Origin: Crotophaga sulcirostris
Lineage: Eukaryota > Chordata > Aves > Cuculiformes > Crotophagidae
Assembly: GCA_013397455.1 (NCBI GenBank)
Contig: VYZB01000271.1
Span: forward strand, 620,582 to 684,581
Length of the DNA: 64,000 nucleotides
Direction: 5' to 3'
This document shows, in pieces, positions 50,958 through 63,075 of the stretch. Made by a program: the position numbers and the translations under genes. How positions within the stretch are numbered: position 1 is the first letter of the stretch; each line of letters begins with the position of its first letter. The notes below the pieces were generated by a model. It had not been told where the DNA came from. It saw only the letters and a list, made by a program, of their open reading frames with translations, and made no database searches.

Positions 50958-51706
50958 GCCAGTCTAGAGCAGCCATGATACCTCCAAAACAGCCGAGGCA
51001 GCCGAAGGGAGCCCTGGATGATGCCATTGCCTTTGGCGGACTGGTAGACCAGGAGACAATGAACAACTTACAGCCAACACCACCTCCACTGCCAAAGAAA
51101 ACAATTTTGAGAGCTAATACAGAGCCGACTCCCAGAGATCTCCAGAAGCAGGCTCTGGAGAACAACCTGTGCATTGTGGCCAATCCCACCTATGACATTG
51201 ACACCAACTGGGAAGCAAGCAGCGCCTGCTCCTCTGTCAGCCTGGAGCTCAAGGTCCTGGACAACGAGTCAGGAGATTCCTTGGACAGGCCTGCAGAGAA
51301 ACTGAGGGCAACCACCTCAGCAACAAACAGTGTTTCCAGCCTAACCACTATCAGTATTAAGGACCGGTGTTCCAATAGCATGGAGTCTCTCACAGGGAGA
51401 CGCATCGCGCAGACTAAGCAGGGCAAAGGTGTCCAGAAGCCGCAAAGGCAAGCACTTTATCGAGGGATTGAAAACCGAGAAGAGGTGGTAGGTAAAATCC
51501 GAAGCCTTCACGCCGATTCACTGAAGAAGCTGGCACTTAGGTGTGAGGACCTGTTCATGGCTGGACAAAAAGACCAGTTGCGATTCGGGGTGGACAGCTG
51601 GTCGGATTTCAGGCTCACCAGCGATAAGCCGTGCTGCGAGGCAGGCGATGCCGTTTACTACCCGGCTTCTTACGCAAAAGATCCTCTGAACAATTATGCA
51701 GTCAAG
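50958..51706 (+). CDS. PEAK1: PEAK1 coding exon 3 (residues 1121-1370): Shc-binding motif, SHED N-helix, start of pseudokinase
   Basis: This is a 749-nt exon with acceptor TTCCACAG and donor AAG|GTAAGA. It opens with proline-rich PPKQPRQPKG (residues 1129-1138) and PPPLPKK (1162-1168), plausible SH3 ligands. The NPTY motif ends at Tyr1199, matching the EGF-regulated human Tyr1188 that recruits the Shc1 PTB domain (position from memory). Residues about 1288-1320 form a long amphipathic helix, the N-terminal part of the SHED dimerisation element. The pseudokinase N-lobe follows. The exon ends on the codon of the Lys in YAVK (Lys1370), which is in the position of the beta-3 lysine of active kinases. 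The junction is phase 0, so Ile-Cys-Lys follows directly from the last exon. Proximal upstream intron sequence contains a G-tract and T-tract that could influence splicing. Confidence 0.95.
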
Positions 51707-54700
51707 GTAAGAGGGGCTTGAGAAATAGTAACCCTGGCATCAGTGCCAGCTTGTAACACCAATAACCATACTCTGCAACACACCCAGCAGTGCCAGGCCC
51801 TGCAAGTATGTTTGCTGCCTGCAGCAGCACTGTCTGAACATTAAGACTCCCAAGATAGAGGCTTTTCCTCTATCAGCAGCCATGTTTGGCATTGATTCTG
51901 CTGTCTAAGTTTCATCTGTTTTTATTGCAGCTCCAAAATTATTAAAGGAAAATCAACCCAAATCAATGTTTACCACAGTCATTGTTTAATGACACGCTGA
52001 AGAAAAGCTTTTTTATGTTATTTTACATGTCAGCGGTTTTTTGGAAACTTGGAGTAACAAAAACCTTCAGTTCACCTGCATGCAGATGATAGTGAATCGC
52101 CAGTCTTGGTTAGGAAAGATCTCAAAAGTTTTCCGTGTTCGGAGATGTGTGGTTTTAAATGTGAATTCTAAGCTAATTTATCTTTATGATTCCATACGAG
52201 GTGTTTTTTTCTTATTCCAGCCATTCACAAGCTCTTTGTAGCCATCAGTGTTGGCTTGCAAGCTATACTGCAAAAACCAGAACTTGTCAGGGTTAGTTTT
52301 GTGGCACGTTACTAAACAAACAATTGGTTTGTGTCTATTTATTCTTCACCTAATACACAAAAGAAACGAGATATACTAGATTTACTGCTAACATATTAAT
52401 GAATAGTTGGCAGCTATCTCTCAAGCTGTTGTTACTTTATGGACTTTTATATGGGTAATTCTTTCTGAGCGCTGTAGCTTGAAAGTTCTCAGTGCTTATC
52501 TGGTAGGATGATAATGAGAAAGACAGCTGAGTCTCAGCTCTGTCAGGACTCCTGTGCGACCTTGAGCAAACCATTGAACTACTGACTTCATGTTGCTGAA
52601 ACGGAGATAAAACAATTTATTACCTGGCACAGGTATGAGAGGCCTAATCAATTATTCCTTATAGAGCACATTGACATTCTCAGAAGGGCGGTGCTTTACA
52701 GGAAGGCAATGCTGTAACTGCTCCTGCGTGATTGTTTACAGGAAAGATAAAAAAATAAAAGGTAAGATTGACGCAGCTGATCTGTACTTCTGCAACGTGA
52801 AAAGGCATCTTTTTAAGGTAGATTTTTGGGCATAAGCATTTATACTTCTTTAGTTATCAGGGACCTCTTTTTGAAAAGGTATAAAATGAAACGTGGATGT
52901 CTTGTGAATGGCCTGTCCAGTGGTACAGAACAACTGAGAACCTGACCATGAACAGATCTGGCAATCTGCACTGGTTGCAGAACGAGCAGTCTGGCATTAC
53001 TCACTTTGGGGGGTTTTGGTTTTAATACAATGATGCTGTTAGGACCCAAAGTGGTATTTTTCTATATGTGCAGGTCTGGGTTCTCACTGAAGTGATTCCT
53101 CTTTGCACAGCATGGATGTGCCCTTAAAGTATTCCCTGGCATGCAAGACCCAAGCAGTTGTTTTCTTATCTACTGCCCTCCTAAACACGTTTCTCTTGTA
53201 GAAAGCCAGTGAGGAGAAAGAACAGCAAGGCAGCATGGTCAAATATGTGCTATGGTTTTCTTCTCTCATAATTCAGATGTTGTCTTAAAAATAGTTCACA
53301 GGCTAACAGAATTTATTGCAGGATAATAGGGATGATGGTCTTGAGAGTGAGTGCAATATCCACAAAATCTCCTTGAGCGAGGGGTCACCATTGAGCTGTT
53401 GTGCTGTTATGATGAGAAAAGTTCCTCCTGCAAATACTTTCCTGTATCAGCTTTGTATCATGTGGAGGGGTTGTGTGAGCCAAACTGCATCATTATCTAC
53501 TTCCAGCAAATAAGCAATGTAATTCTGCCACTTCAAATCCCTTGTCCCCAAAACAGGATGGCAAAGATAGTGAGGTTAAAATTACCAGTGTGCCTAGTGA
53601 ATTCAAAATATAGTCTTCCTGTTATTTTTGATCAAGTCTTAAAAATACCCTTTGGAAGTGTATGTGGAGCCACACCTTCGGCCAGGGTAAATTTGTGTAG
53701 TTCTTCTGAGTAGTAGAACTACCTAAGCAACACTGGCTAATGATTCAGACACTTCTTAAGTTCTATGATTTTAATATTAGATTTAAGAAAAATTGTGGTG
53801 ATGGGCTTTTTTAATTACTTCTCTTTGTAGACAACAAGACATTCACCCCCAAAAAGTGTGAAGAGTCGTAATGCATAAGTCAAAAAAAATTATGTTTTAA
53901 TATTTTATCTCCAAAAGTAAAATTACAAAAGCACTGTTAAAAATTAAACTTTAACCATTTGACTGCTGCTGAATTAAATTTAGAAGAATGAACCCTTTGT
54001 GCAGGGGAATGTACCAATGCACCTCCACATTCTGGTGGTATCACCAGCAAAAGATGATCTGATAAATTTGGCGGAGAATGAGCCCAACTTGTTCTGTTGA
54101 ATATGTCTGTTAGAGGAAATGTTGTTCGTGGAGATGTGCTGTTTCAAAGCATTGTATTACACTTTTTGCTTCTCTCTCACCTCATCTGCTTGTAAATACC
54201 TGGTGCAGAAAAGGTGCAGGAAGCCAAGAGGAAATTATTTTGACTGAAGCATTATAAATAAAAACAGTAAATAAGTCACAAACAGAAAACTATTTCCAAG
54301 TGGAAAAAAACAGAAGTTCCCTTACAAGAAAGGTTTCCATAAATTCCCAGTTCCTGAGGTATTTTTCGTTCACTGAGTGCAGTACCATCGTCTAAGTAGC
54401 TGGCAGAACTGGGACAGTATGGATAAACATTCCCCTGAAACCACAGTCTTATCAGTAATTCCAAATATGTAGTGGAAAGGTTACACTAATATAAAAGCAG
54501 CAGAGCACACCAGCTTTTTGCACAACATGGACTGGATGAGTTCAGGTCTTGGTATCCCTACCCAGACCGAATAGGGCAGCGATACGACAGGGATCTTCTA
54601 AAAATAAACCAGTCAGGATGACTAATGGTTAGATGAGAGTAATTGCTGTGTCGGTGACATGGAAGAAACTACTTCCACTTTCATTATTAAACGCTCCAGG

Positions 54701-57700
54701 TCATTACAGTACAGTATCATCGACAAGCACACACGGAACCCATGATTCAGAGTTCGCACAGAACAATACCGGCATGAAAAGCCAGCAGGGTTGTGGCTGG
54801 CAGTGGATGTGTGCTGGCTGGGGGAAGGTGTGGTAACGCAGCTCAGGTAGGAGCCCAGGGACTGCAAAGGTGCAAAGAGCTCAAAAGGAGCAGTTAAAAA
54901 TATATTGCTTTGGTTGCCATAGGGCAGCAAAAGTTCTAGCAGTAAAACCTTGGGATTTCTGTCCCAGGTTCCTGCCCCAGGTACAAACTAGAGCAGTGTA
55001 GAATTAAACAGCATTGGGCTGGGTTTGGTGACAGTTTTCTAGCTGTAGCTGACAGTTGTTTTCTAGTTACGCTTAGTCTGTCACAGCGTGCTAAGGTGTG
55101 TGCTTGGTAATTCGGTTTCCTAGAGGAGATTCTCAGCAGAAGCATTACTAAAGGCCACCCACTCCATCCCTCATCCAAGTAAAGCTGTGTCCATTAAACC
55201 TTTAGCCCATTCCAAGTTCAATCACAGCAGCTTAGAATTCTTTATTTTGGCAGATTGTTAAAAAGTCAAAGCTCTCTTCCAAGGCCAGATGAAGAAAATG
55301 AGGTCAATCAGAGATCAAACTGGCCTCCTTGGAAAACAAGGTTGTGGCAAGAACAAGCTATCAATTTGGGATTAGTGAGCTTTTGCTCGACACAGAATTT
55401 CATTTGCAGTTGTCCCTCTGTGCAATACAACAAAGCAGCACAGATGGTGCAGTCTTTGTGATCTTCTGTGTTTCTCATTTCCAGCACTTGTAAATTCATT
55501 TCCCACAATATTCATCTTGCTTTGAGTTCACTGACGCCCTGTAAAATGCATAGGACAGAGTGGAAATGAGATTCCCTGCTGGTGAAGTGGAAGTCAGCTG
55601 ATGGCACAGTAGGCTACTGGACTCATAAAGGAAAAATGAAAGTGAATGCAGAACAGTTTTTAGAAGCTCTGAAACATTAAAATCTTACTTCTTAGGGATG
55701 GATGTTCAGGGGGGAAGAAAATTGAAATGGCAGGCTATAAAGAAACCTGTCCTGTCCCTGCAAAAAGTGATGGAAGTCGAGTTGGTGTGGCTACATCAAA
55801 AAAAAAAAGATACATGATGGGTGCATTCCAGTCAAAAGGAAGATGGAATCTTTCCTTCCTTCCTTCTTACTCATCTATCTCCTTTTTTCTCATTACTTTC
55901 TTGCATCATATGGGAGGGCTTTTTACCAACATTGCTTCATCTTTTTGAACAACAAGCTCTTTATCAGCTTCAGAAGTGAGGCTGGCCAGGCCCTTATCAA
56001 CACCTTCCTTTCAGCTGTTATCGCACACCAGATCTTCCCAGCTCAGCTGATTGCATTTCCTTAAAGCAAATGGCAAATGACTGATTGAGACTACTTGCTG
56101 TTGTGTTTCAGTCAAAGTATTTTCACCTTTTTCTTTTCCTGTGCCCCAAAATAGGAATTCAACACACCATAAAAGGCCACAGGATTCTTTTTTTTTTTTT
56201 TAAAGTAGATGACTGGAACAGACAAAAGCTTTAAAAATCATGCAGAGAAAACTGGGCTGTATATTTACTCACAGTTTTTACACAGAATAAACTGTCACAA
56301 GCAGAAAAGCAGCTCTGCAGCCACTCCTTTAGCAATTCATCACAAGGAGGCTAAAACACTTAATTTACAATTTGTTCCCTAAATCTTTTCAAATGCAAAT
56401 ATAGAACATTTGGGTGCATAATTTGCTCTATCTCATATCATTTTGAAAATGTTAAGTCTTGGTCATTCAGATGATATTTTGGGTGATGGAAGAGTGACTC
56501 CAGTTTAAAATATTGTCTTGAGCATTATTGCTCATTAATGTATTAAACGCTAGCATTCACTACTCGGTTGGAAAATGCTACTTAAAATTGAGTCCTGATA
56601 GAAGCTGCAGCTCAGAAAATGATAAAATAGTACAAGTTTATCAGTAAATAAAATTCACGTTCTCTTTGAACAGATCAATAAGGAAACTGAGTTTGTCTCC
56701 ACTGCTTTCAGTACCTTTTCCCCATTCTAATCAGATATTGGTAACTCAGAATTTGAACTCTGCAATCCAAATCCTGAGGACTTATCTGGACTCGTGCAGC
56801 TGTATTTCAGAGCAAAAGCCTGAAGGGTGGCCAGCACTTGCAGGAACCTCAGATCGCTGCACGTCTCTCCTGTAGAAACTGTTGTGTGAATTTCCATTTC
56901 TCGTCATACTCCAGTTTCTGGGTCCTGCTTCCAGACAGCCTGGCTCTCTATTCCCCTTTCAATTACAAACTATCTACTGTACAAATGTTAGTGTTGGTGT
57001 AGTCAGCAATTTAACCATCCTTAAATAACCCTGCTGCCTCTCCCATGTCTTACTTCATGTGCTTTGTAAACAAAAAGCAAGAGGTAGAACCTGCATCTCT
57101 AATCAGATCCCAGGTCTCATGTCCTTGCAGATAGTACATGCGTGTTCAGGTACCCACGTGCTTACCTCTATTCAACAAAAGTGGAAGTGTCTAAAATCCA
57201 TCACTATTGAGCACATGTGGGATTAGAGATTATTTTTTCTCTTTATTGGTTATCATCCTTAGCAGCAGAACATTAATCAATACAGTAATTTTAGTAGTGA
57301 TTTCAACCAGAATACTATTTAGTCTTTAATTTCTGTTTTGTTGCTTTAAAGAGAGAAGTATGAAACAAAAACTCATATTTAAGAATTGATGTTGATAAAG
57401 TTTGCCTCCGCTGTGGATTCAGACTTTAGAGTGGACACGGCTCTAAAGGCTTCAGGAACCACATGAAGCTTAAAACATAGGCTTCACCTTAGGTGCTTTG
57501 AGCAATCCCTCTGAAGTCAGTAGAACTGAGGTGAATACGCCGAGGTCAGCGCACCGGAGTTTTGTAGGGCTGCAATTCTGATCAGTAAATGCCTTAGAAC
57601 AGGGGCCCTAACAGAGGCAGCCATAAGGGGAGTGGAGCTGCCAGTTGTTATGGCAGTGCAAACAATTAATAAGGATAATTATTATGGTGATAATGTATGT

Positions 57701-58487
57701 ACCAACAAGATATTTCTGGACAGAAGTTAAATACAGGTGTATATGGCGAAATGAAAACATATACCTAGGATCTTGACAAGTGATTGAAAGCATCTGTGGT
57801 CCCATATTCTGATAAGTTTCCATTTGTCACCTGAGCACAGCAGGCAGGCTTAGCCCCAGCCCCTGCCAGGGAGCTGCAGAGGTGAGGTGTCAGCCTGGCA
57901 CCGCTGCAGCCCACCGATTCCAGTTTGCAATTCCAATGGGCGAGAAGCAGGCGTCCAGCTGCTTAACTCAGCTGACAGGTGGTAACTTGTTGTGCCATGC
58001 CAACTAAGCCACGCACGATTGTTTGATTGTATCCTCAAATAGTCTGTGCGTGTTTCTTTGTGTCTCCTGTTGCCATTGATTATTTTTATCTCATTCAAGC
58101 TTCACACAAAGCTGGGAAAAGAACACAAAATCAAATTACATGGATAAACAAGTGACTGTGCTGTGAGTGTCACTGTGCATTTACCATACATCAGCTGCCA
58201 TTCTGACTAAAGTGCAGCCTGCCTGAACTGTATTTTCCATTGAATAACACATGTACAGGGAGCACTGCCTGCACATCTCTGTCTGCAGTTGCGTTCTGTC
58301 CCATGAAAACTGTGCCTGTGCCTTAAGACAGTCTGCCAAGGTCAGTTCAGTAAAGAACTGCTCAGTGCTGGTGTTTAGGCTAGACTGTGGATACCCATCA
58401 GCAAAGTACATATTGAAAAAAAAAGGATAAAGAATTTACAGATGTCAGAGTTATGTTGTGTCTGTTCTGTTTGTTCTTCTCCCCCAG
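51707..58487 (+). other. PEAK1: PEAK1 intron between coding exons 3 and 4
   Basis: A 6.8-kb phase-0 intron, GTAAGA...CCCCCAG, with a long T/C-rich tract before the acceptor. I found no recognisable repeat copy, RNA gene or coding exon. A 14-T run at about 56188 is simple low-complexity sequence. Confidence 0.85.
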
Positions 58488-59645
58488 ATCTGTAAGAGCA
58501 AAGCTAAGGAATCCCAGCAGTATTATCACAGCCTCTCAATCCGGCAGAGCCTGGCTATCAACTTCAACATCCAACAGGACTGTGGCCATTTCCTTGCTGA
58601 AGTGCCAGTTCGTCTCCTTCCATGGGAGGATCCTGATGCACCAGATGTGGAGGAAGAAGAACAAGAAGAAGAGGAGAAACAACCTGAGCAAAAGAACAGA
58701 GACACTTCTTCCGGTACGGAGACTGCGCAGAAAGACAGCTCAAGCAGCCAGGGGACCATCAGCAAGCCACGCAGCCGCGTTGTGGTCATCACGCGGGAGG
58801 TCCCATACTTAACAGTGGCCGACTTTGTGCGAGAATCTGCACCCCGCCATGCAAAAAGCCCAGATTTATATGAGCGGCAGGTCTGTCTGCTCCTTTTACA
58901 GCTGTGCTTGGGCCTGGAGCACCTGAAACCCTATCATATCACCCACTGTGATCTGCGGTTGGAGAACCTGCTGCTGGTTCATTCCAGACCAGGAGGCAGC
59001 CCTCTGAGCTCAGAGTCCATGGAACCCAGTGCCAGCACTGCTTGCCCAGCCAGATTAATAGTGAGCAATTTCTCCCAGGCCAAGCAGAAGAGTCATATGG
59101 TGGATCCTGAGGTCCTACGGGATCAGTCCCGCCTGGCTCCAGAAATCATCACCGCCACCCAGTACAAAAAGTGTGATGAGTTCCAGACTGGCATCCTCAT
59201 CTACGAAATGCTGCACTTACCCAATCCCTTTGATGAGAATCCAGAGCTGAAGGAGAAGGAGTATACTCGTGCTGATCTCCCCAAGATCCCTTGCCGTTCC
59301 CTCTACTCTCAAGGGCTTCAACAACTCGCCAGCTGCCTACTGAATCCCAACCCTTCAGAGAGGATCCTGATATCAGAAGCCAAGGGAATCCTTCAGTGTT
59401 TGCTTTGGGGTCCTCGAGAGGATTTGTTCCATGCTCTAAGTACATCTTCCAACCCTGCCCGGAGAGATGCTGTACTGCAGAACTGGTTGGATATTAAAAG
59501 GACGCTGCTGATGATCAAGTTTGCAGAGAAGTCCTTGGACAGGGACTGTGGAATTATTCTGGAAGACTGGCTTTGTTGTCAATATCTGGCTTTTGCCACT
59601 GTAGACTCACTCCACCGCATTGTGAGAATCATGCAGCAGCATTAG
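58488..59645 (+). CDS. PEAK1: PEAK1 coding exon 4 (residues 1371-1755): pseudokinase core and C-terminal SHED helices
   Basis: The last coding exon follows a long pyrimidine tract and a CCCCCAG acceptor and ends at TAG (59643-59645). It encodes most of the atypical kinase domain. An acidic insert (EEEEQEEEEK, residues 1425-1434, followed by a Ser-rich stretch) lies in the N-lobe. The catalytic-loop motif is HCDLRLEN (1522-1530 region; HCD at 1523-1525, not HRD). The DFG position reads SNF (1563-1565), so the metal-binding Asp is absent. LAPE near 1586-1589 marks the end of the activation segment. The C-terminal 90 or so residues are helical and rich in Leu/Ile, and fit the C-terminal SHED helices that mediate homo- and hetero-dimerisation with PRAG1 and PEAK3. 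The motif losses fit a scaffold with little or no phosphotransfer activity; kinase activity has been claimed for the human protein but is disputed. Confidence 0.96.
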   Translation: MCKSKAKESQQYYHSLSIRQSLAINFNIQQDCGHFLAEVPVRLLPWEDPDAPDVEEEEQEEEEKQPEQKNRDTSSGTETAQKDSSSSQGTISKPRSRVVVITREVPYLTVADFVRESAPRHAKSPDLYERQVCLLLLQLCLGLEHLKPYHITHCDLRLENLLLVHSRPGGSPLSSESMEPSASTACPARLIVSNFSQAKQKSHMVDPEVLRDQSRLAPEIITATQYKKCDEFQTGILIYEMLHLPNPFDENPELKEKEYTRADLPKIPCRSLYSQGLQQLASCLLNPNPSERILISEAKGILQCLLWGPREDLFHALSTSSNPARRDAVLQNWLDIKRTLLMIKFAEKSLDRDCGIILEDWLCCQYLAFATVDSLHRIVRIMQQH

Positions 59646-62600
59646 TCTCTAGAGCCTGTTGCTTTTTGTTGCTTTTCACAAAGCACCCCTGCCTCCACCC
59701 AGCCCTCACTCCAGCCTGCCCTAGTGCTCGCACTTTCTGCAGGGGTTAAAAACAGCCCAGATATCAAAGTCAGCAACTCTGAGCAAACAGGTTCTAATTG
59801 GAGAAATTGCATCCTGTACACAATGACAGAAACTTCACTTTCTGGCCAGGCCTGTTAGGGATTAATTATAGATATAGACGTGACTGCATTTGGATCAGAC
59901 AGTTTGTCATTCATATCTGACGGAAAAGGAGAGCAACCTTTGATACCACTATTTCTACCACTGCAGTAAACAAATTGCCCTCCTCTTCTGGGTAGTGTTT
60001 GTCAATTCTGTGTGTAGCAATGGTTAGTGAATAGCAGTGACCATAAGCAGAGATGGGTTAGTTGTGAAGGTGAGGTGAATGATCCACTGTGCCACAAAAC
60101 ACTCCTTTGCTTCCATTCCACAAAATTTTCTCTCAGCTTTGTCCCCCGCAAGCGGGCTGGACGCCTCTTTCCTTTGGTCTCACCGAAACAGATTCTCATC
60201 TCTCTCTTACAGTTTACACCTTCTTTTTTCTTTGCACAGATGTGGTTGTCCTGCTGATTGCAGCACATGTCAGTGGGCAGTAAGCACCTGTGTTGAGGCC
60301 TGTTTCCTCTGGCTCACTGCCTACCCATATCCTTTCTAACTACAGATCTGTGATTCCAGCAGTGCTGCCTTAATCAGACCATTATCCTTAGCTTGAGACC
60401 TCTGCATTAAAAAGCAGACTGTGCACGCTTTGTCTATCCCACTCCCTACATGACATTCACCAGTCTGGACTGATGATGTGCTGTAGCCATAACCACGCTC
60501 ATTCAAGAACAACACAACACATGGTGAGCAATTGAAATTCCCCTTCCATCGCAAAAGGCACTAAAACCCAACTTGAAATGGATAGGACGTACATAACCTT
60601 CTCTGACAATCACTGTTATGAATCAGGGATGAAAGCAACAGCCACCTCTTCTGTTTGATTCTGGTTTGCTCTTGTGACTTGTGCCATATTGCAAAGTGGG
60701 ACTGAAATTGGCTCTGCTGGTGTGCTGGCAGGAGATAGAAATGTTTAGAGCTTGTCTATGTGTAGCTAACGGGCCACATGGAGACACTTTTCCTGCAGAC
60801 GCAGTTCTCTGAAGGGTAAAAACACCAGGGCAAAAACACTGTTGTCTCATTATTGAGGGAGCTGTTAAATTTGGCAGCCACAGCTAACAGTGCCGTGATC
60901 AATCTTCCCCACAGCGGTGCTTTGCTGCCTCTCCCCTGTCTGTTGTAACCAGTGTTTGCTAATGTTGCTATAGACAACATTTATTCCCTAAAAATGGAAC
61001 GTTGTCAGAATAGTTCAGAGACCATTGCAGTCAAGGTTTTGGACTAGAGCTGGAATTAGCGAGGATTAAAGAGACAGAATCTTTAAAAACTGAACCTGAA
61101 GGAGCTTTTTGTGTTTAGAGGCCGCTGCTGCCTTCCTTCCCTGGCCTAAGAGCAGTGTCCCCTGGCACCTCCACAGCTGCACAGGTGGTGGCTTTGCTCA
61201 GCAGTGCTGGGCTCTGAAGCATTTCCTGAGTCACTCTGAAGAACTGATCTGGATGCAGGGAAAAAGTGATACTGACTGTGCTGATGGGGTGATGGAAAGC
61301 AGACAGCCCTAGCTGTGAGCCTATGAGCTTCTCTCCTATGGATCTATGTGCAATTCTTGTATGTATTTTTTATAAAGCTGTACATTACAGTGTTCACTTT
61401 ACACACCAGCCTTTATCTGATGCTAGATCTGCAGCCCCTTCCTTTCCTTTCCTGGCACATAAATGCATAGATAGCCATGTGTTCTTTTTATGGATTGATG
61501 TTTCATTTTAATTGTTCAAACTGTGAGGAATCAATTCACTTCAGCCTTGAAACAAATAGCCACTTTATACAGCATATGCATGCTTGGACCGGATGCATGG
61601 AACCTGAACAAACAGTCCTGCAGGCTCACTGTCAGCCAAACTGGCTCTGGAATCACATCGTGCTTCAGGAGAGGTCGAGATGTCTGTAGTGTTCTCTGGC
61701 ATCTCCCAGAGCTAAGCTGACACGCGTGTGGAAGCCTACATCGATTGTGCCGTAGCGTACAGACTGTCTTTGTGACCCTTCTAGGGATTTTGTTGAAACT
61801 TCTGATGATTATTCTTGTGTTTGATTCACCTGTATCAGTGAAGGATCGGGCAAGGATAATATATTTTAATGTGATATATATTTTTTTTCTTTCTCTTTTA
61901 GCAAAAAAGGTTAGGATGGTGGCATTGATGCAGGAAAAGAGGACAGTGCATTAAAAGCCCAAGTGCAATGTATGTAGTTGAGGTACTTCCACTACATCAG
62001 GAAAGAAAGTTTCTACACTACTGCTGAGCAGCTCGTAGAGGAACCTTTACAAAGAGTCACAGCCGTTCAGCACAGCCCTGCGTTACCTGCACACGGGAGG
62101 GCAGTGCTCTCGTGGCTTAAATACACCGAGCATGACAAGTCACTTGCGTACTATCCGCTAGCTGTAGTCACAGTGTGCTGAACTATGAGTAGAGCTTCTT
62201 GTTCTCTGTGGTCTGGTTTTGTGTGTGTTTTGTAGTGCGTGTGCACACATAGCTTCTCACCCAACTCCTACAGGCTGTATGAGCAATTCTTGGACCACTG
62301 GCCATTGCAGTGGGCTCATTCCTTGAAGCCAGTAGGTGTTTCCGTGTTTACGGACACACGTTCTCAGTGTCACTTTCATGTCAAGATGCACATGGCGAAG
62401 TTGAATTTTGAATGTTTTACAACCGTACATATCTAATGCAGCTGATCCGAAGCCTTTCTATCTCTGACTATCCGATTTCTGTTTGTACCTTTTGTGATGA
62501 ACTAATACTCATTTTAGCTCTGCAGTGTAACCAAGCATGGATAGATGTTCACTACCAATCTCTTTCTTGTGCAGCACTGGGTAAACTTTAGCGATTTGTA

Positions 62601-63027
62601 ATGTTGTGTGTGTGTTTCTTCAAAAAAGGAAGAATGGTCAAGTAGTTGAACATAATCTGGCCTGAGCTGGTCCTTGGGGAGCCTCAGGCTGGCTTGGCAG
62701 GTATGCCCAGAACTGATGATTGTAGCTGTGTGCGTGGTGGTTCTCCATCCTGGCAACAGATTGTACCACCTAAATGTCCGAGAATGTATGCATTAAATTG
62801 ATTGTAAACAAGTCCTAAGAATGCTACAGCATAATTGCTAAGCAAAAGGAAAAAAACCCGCTCTGTTTGTAACTGGGATCCTGTGTATGACAGGAACAAC
62901 CCCCTGGCTGTGCACATTATAACTTACTTGAATATGTGCACAGATCTTGAATGACTTTTAGCAATGTCGCACTTTCAGTTGAGCTCCAGAATAGGAAGAG
63001 CTGCAAATCTAAGATAACAGTATTGAC

Positions 63028-63035
63028 TGTAAATA
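63028..63035 (+). promoter_or_regulatory. Pumilio response element candidate (UGUAAAUA) in the 3' UTR
   Basis: An exact match to the PUF-protein consensus UGUANAUA sits 15 nt before the poly(A) hexamer, in an accessible AU-rich context. It is an 8-nt match, so chance occurrence cannot be excluded. Confidence 0.35.
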
Positions 63036-63049
63036 TATATTTTTCTATT

Positions 63050-63055
63050 AATAAA
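63050..63055 (+). terminator. Canonical polyadenylation signal AATAAA, likely PEAK1 3' end
   Basis: AATAAA lies in a U-rich context, preceded at 63028-63035 by TGTAAATA, an exact Pumilio response element, and by a TATATATTTTTC run. It is the best candidate for the main poly(A) site of PEAK1. Cleavage would fall at about 63070-63085. Confidence 0.6.
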
Positions 63056-63075
63056 AGCTGTCATTCAAATATTTT

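Larger units (their letters stand above)
28566..63075 (+). other. PEAK1: PEAK1 transcription unit (part within the coding-exon region)
   Basis: This span runs from the 3' splice acceptor before the first coding exon to the probable poly(A) site. The coding sequence is join(28676-31839, 41771-41967, 50958-51706, 58488-59645). It totals 5268 nt, which is 1755 codons plus TAG. Codons split across junctions rebuild as AG+T (Ser1055) and G+GC (Gly1121); the third junction is phase 0. PEAK1 is known as a pseudokinase scaffold of focal adhesions and the actin cytoskeleton that acts downstream of Src-family kinases and EGFR, binding Shc1, Grb2 and Crk and dimerising with PRAG1 and PEAK3. The gene start (promoter and first leader exon) is not identified here and probably lies upstream of the window. 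Confidence 0.93.
59646..63075 (+). other. PEAK1: PEAK1 3' UTR (probable extent)
   Basis: Sequence after the stop codon lacks any recognisable coding exon for about 3.4 kb. Earlier ATTAAA-type hexamers occur near 60406, 61948 and 62790, but the first canonical AATAAA after the stop that I located is at 63050. A long 3' UTR agrees with the mammalian gene (from memory). The exact cleavage site is inferred, placed 15-30 nt after the hexamer. Confidence 0.6.

Noticed and set aside
54490..54497. TATAAAAG resembling a TATA box, with an ATG about 35 nt downstream
   Set aside because: The following frame is only 15 codons, and isolated TATA-like octamers are common in AT-rich introns.
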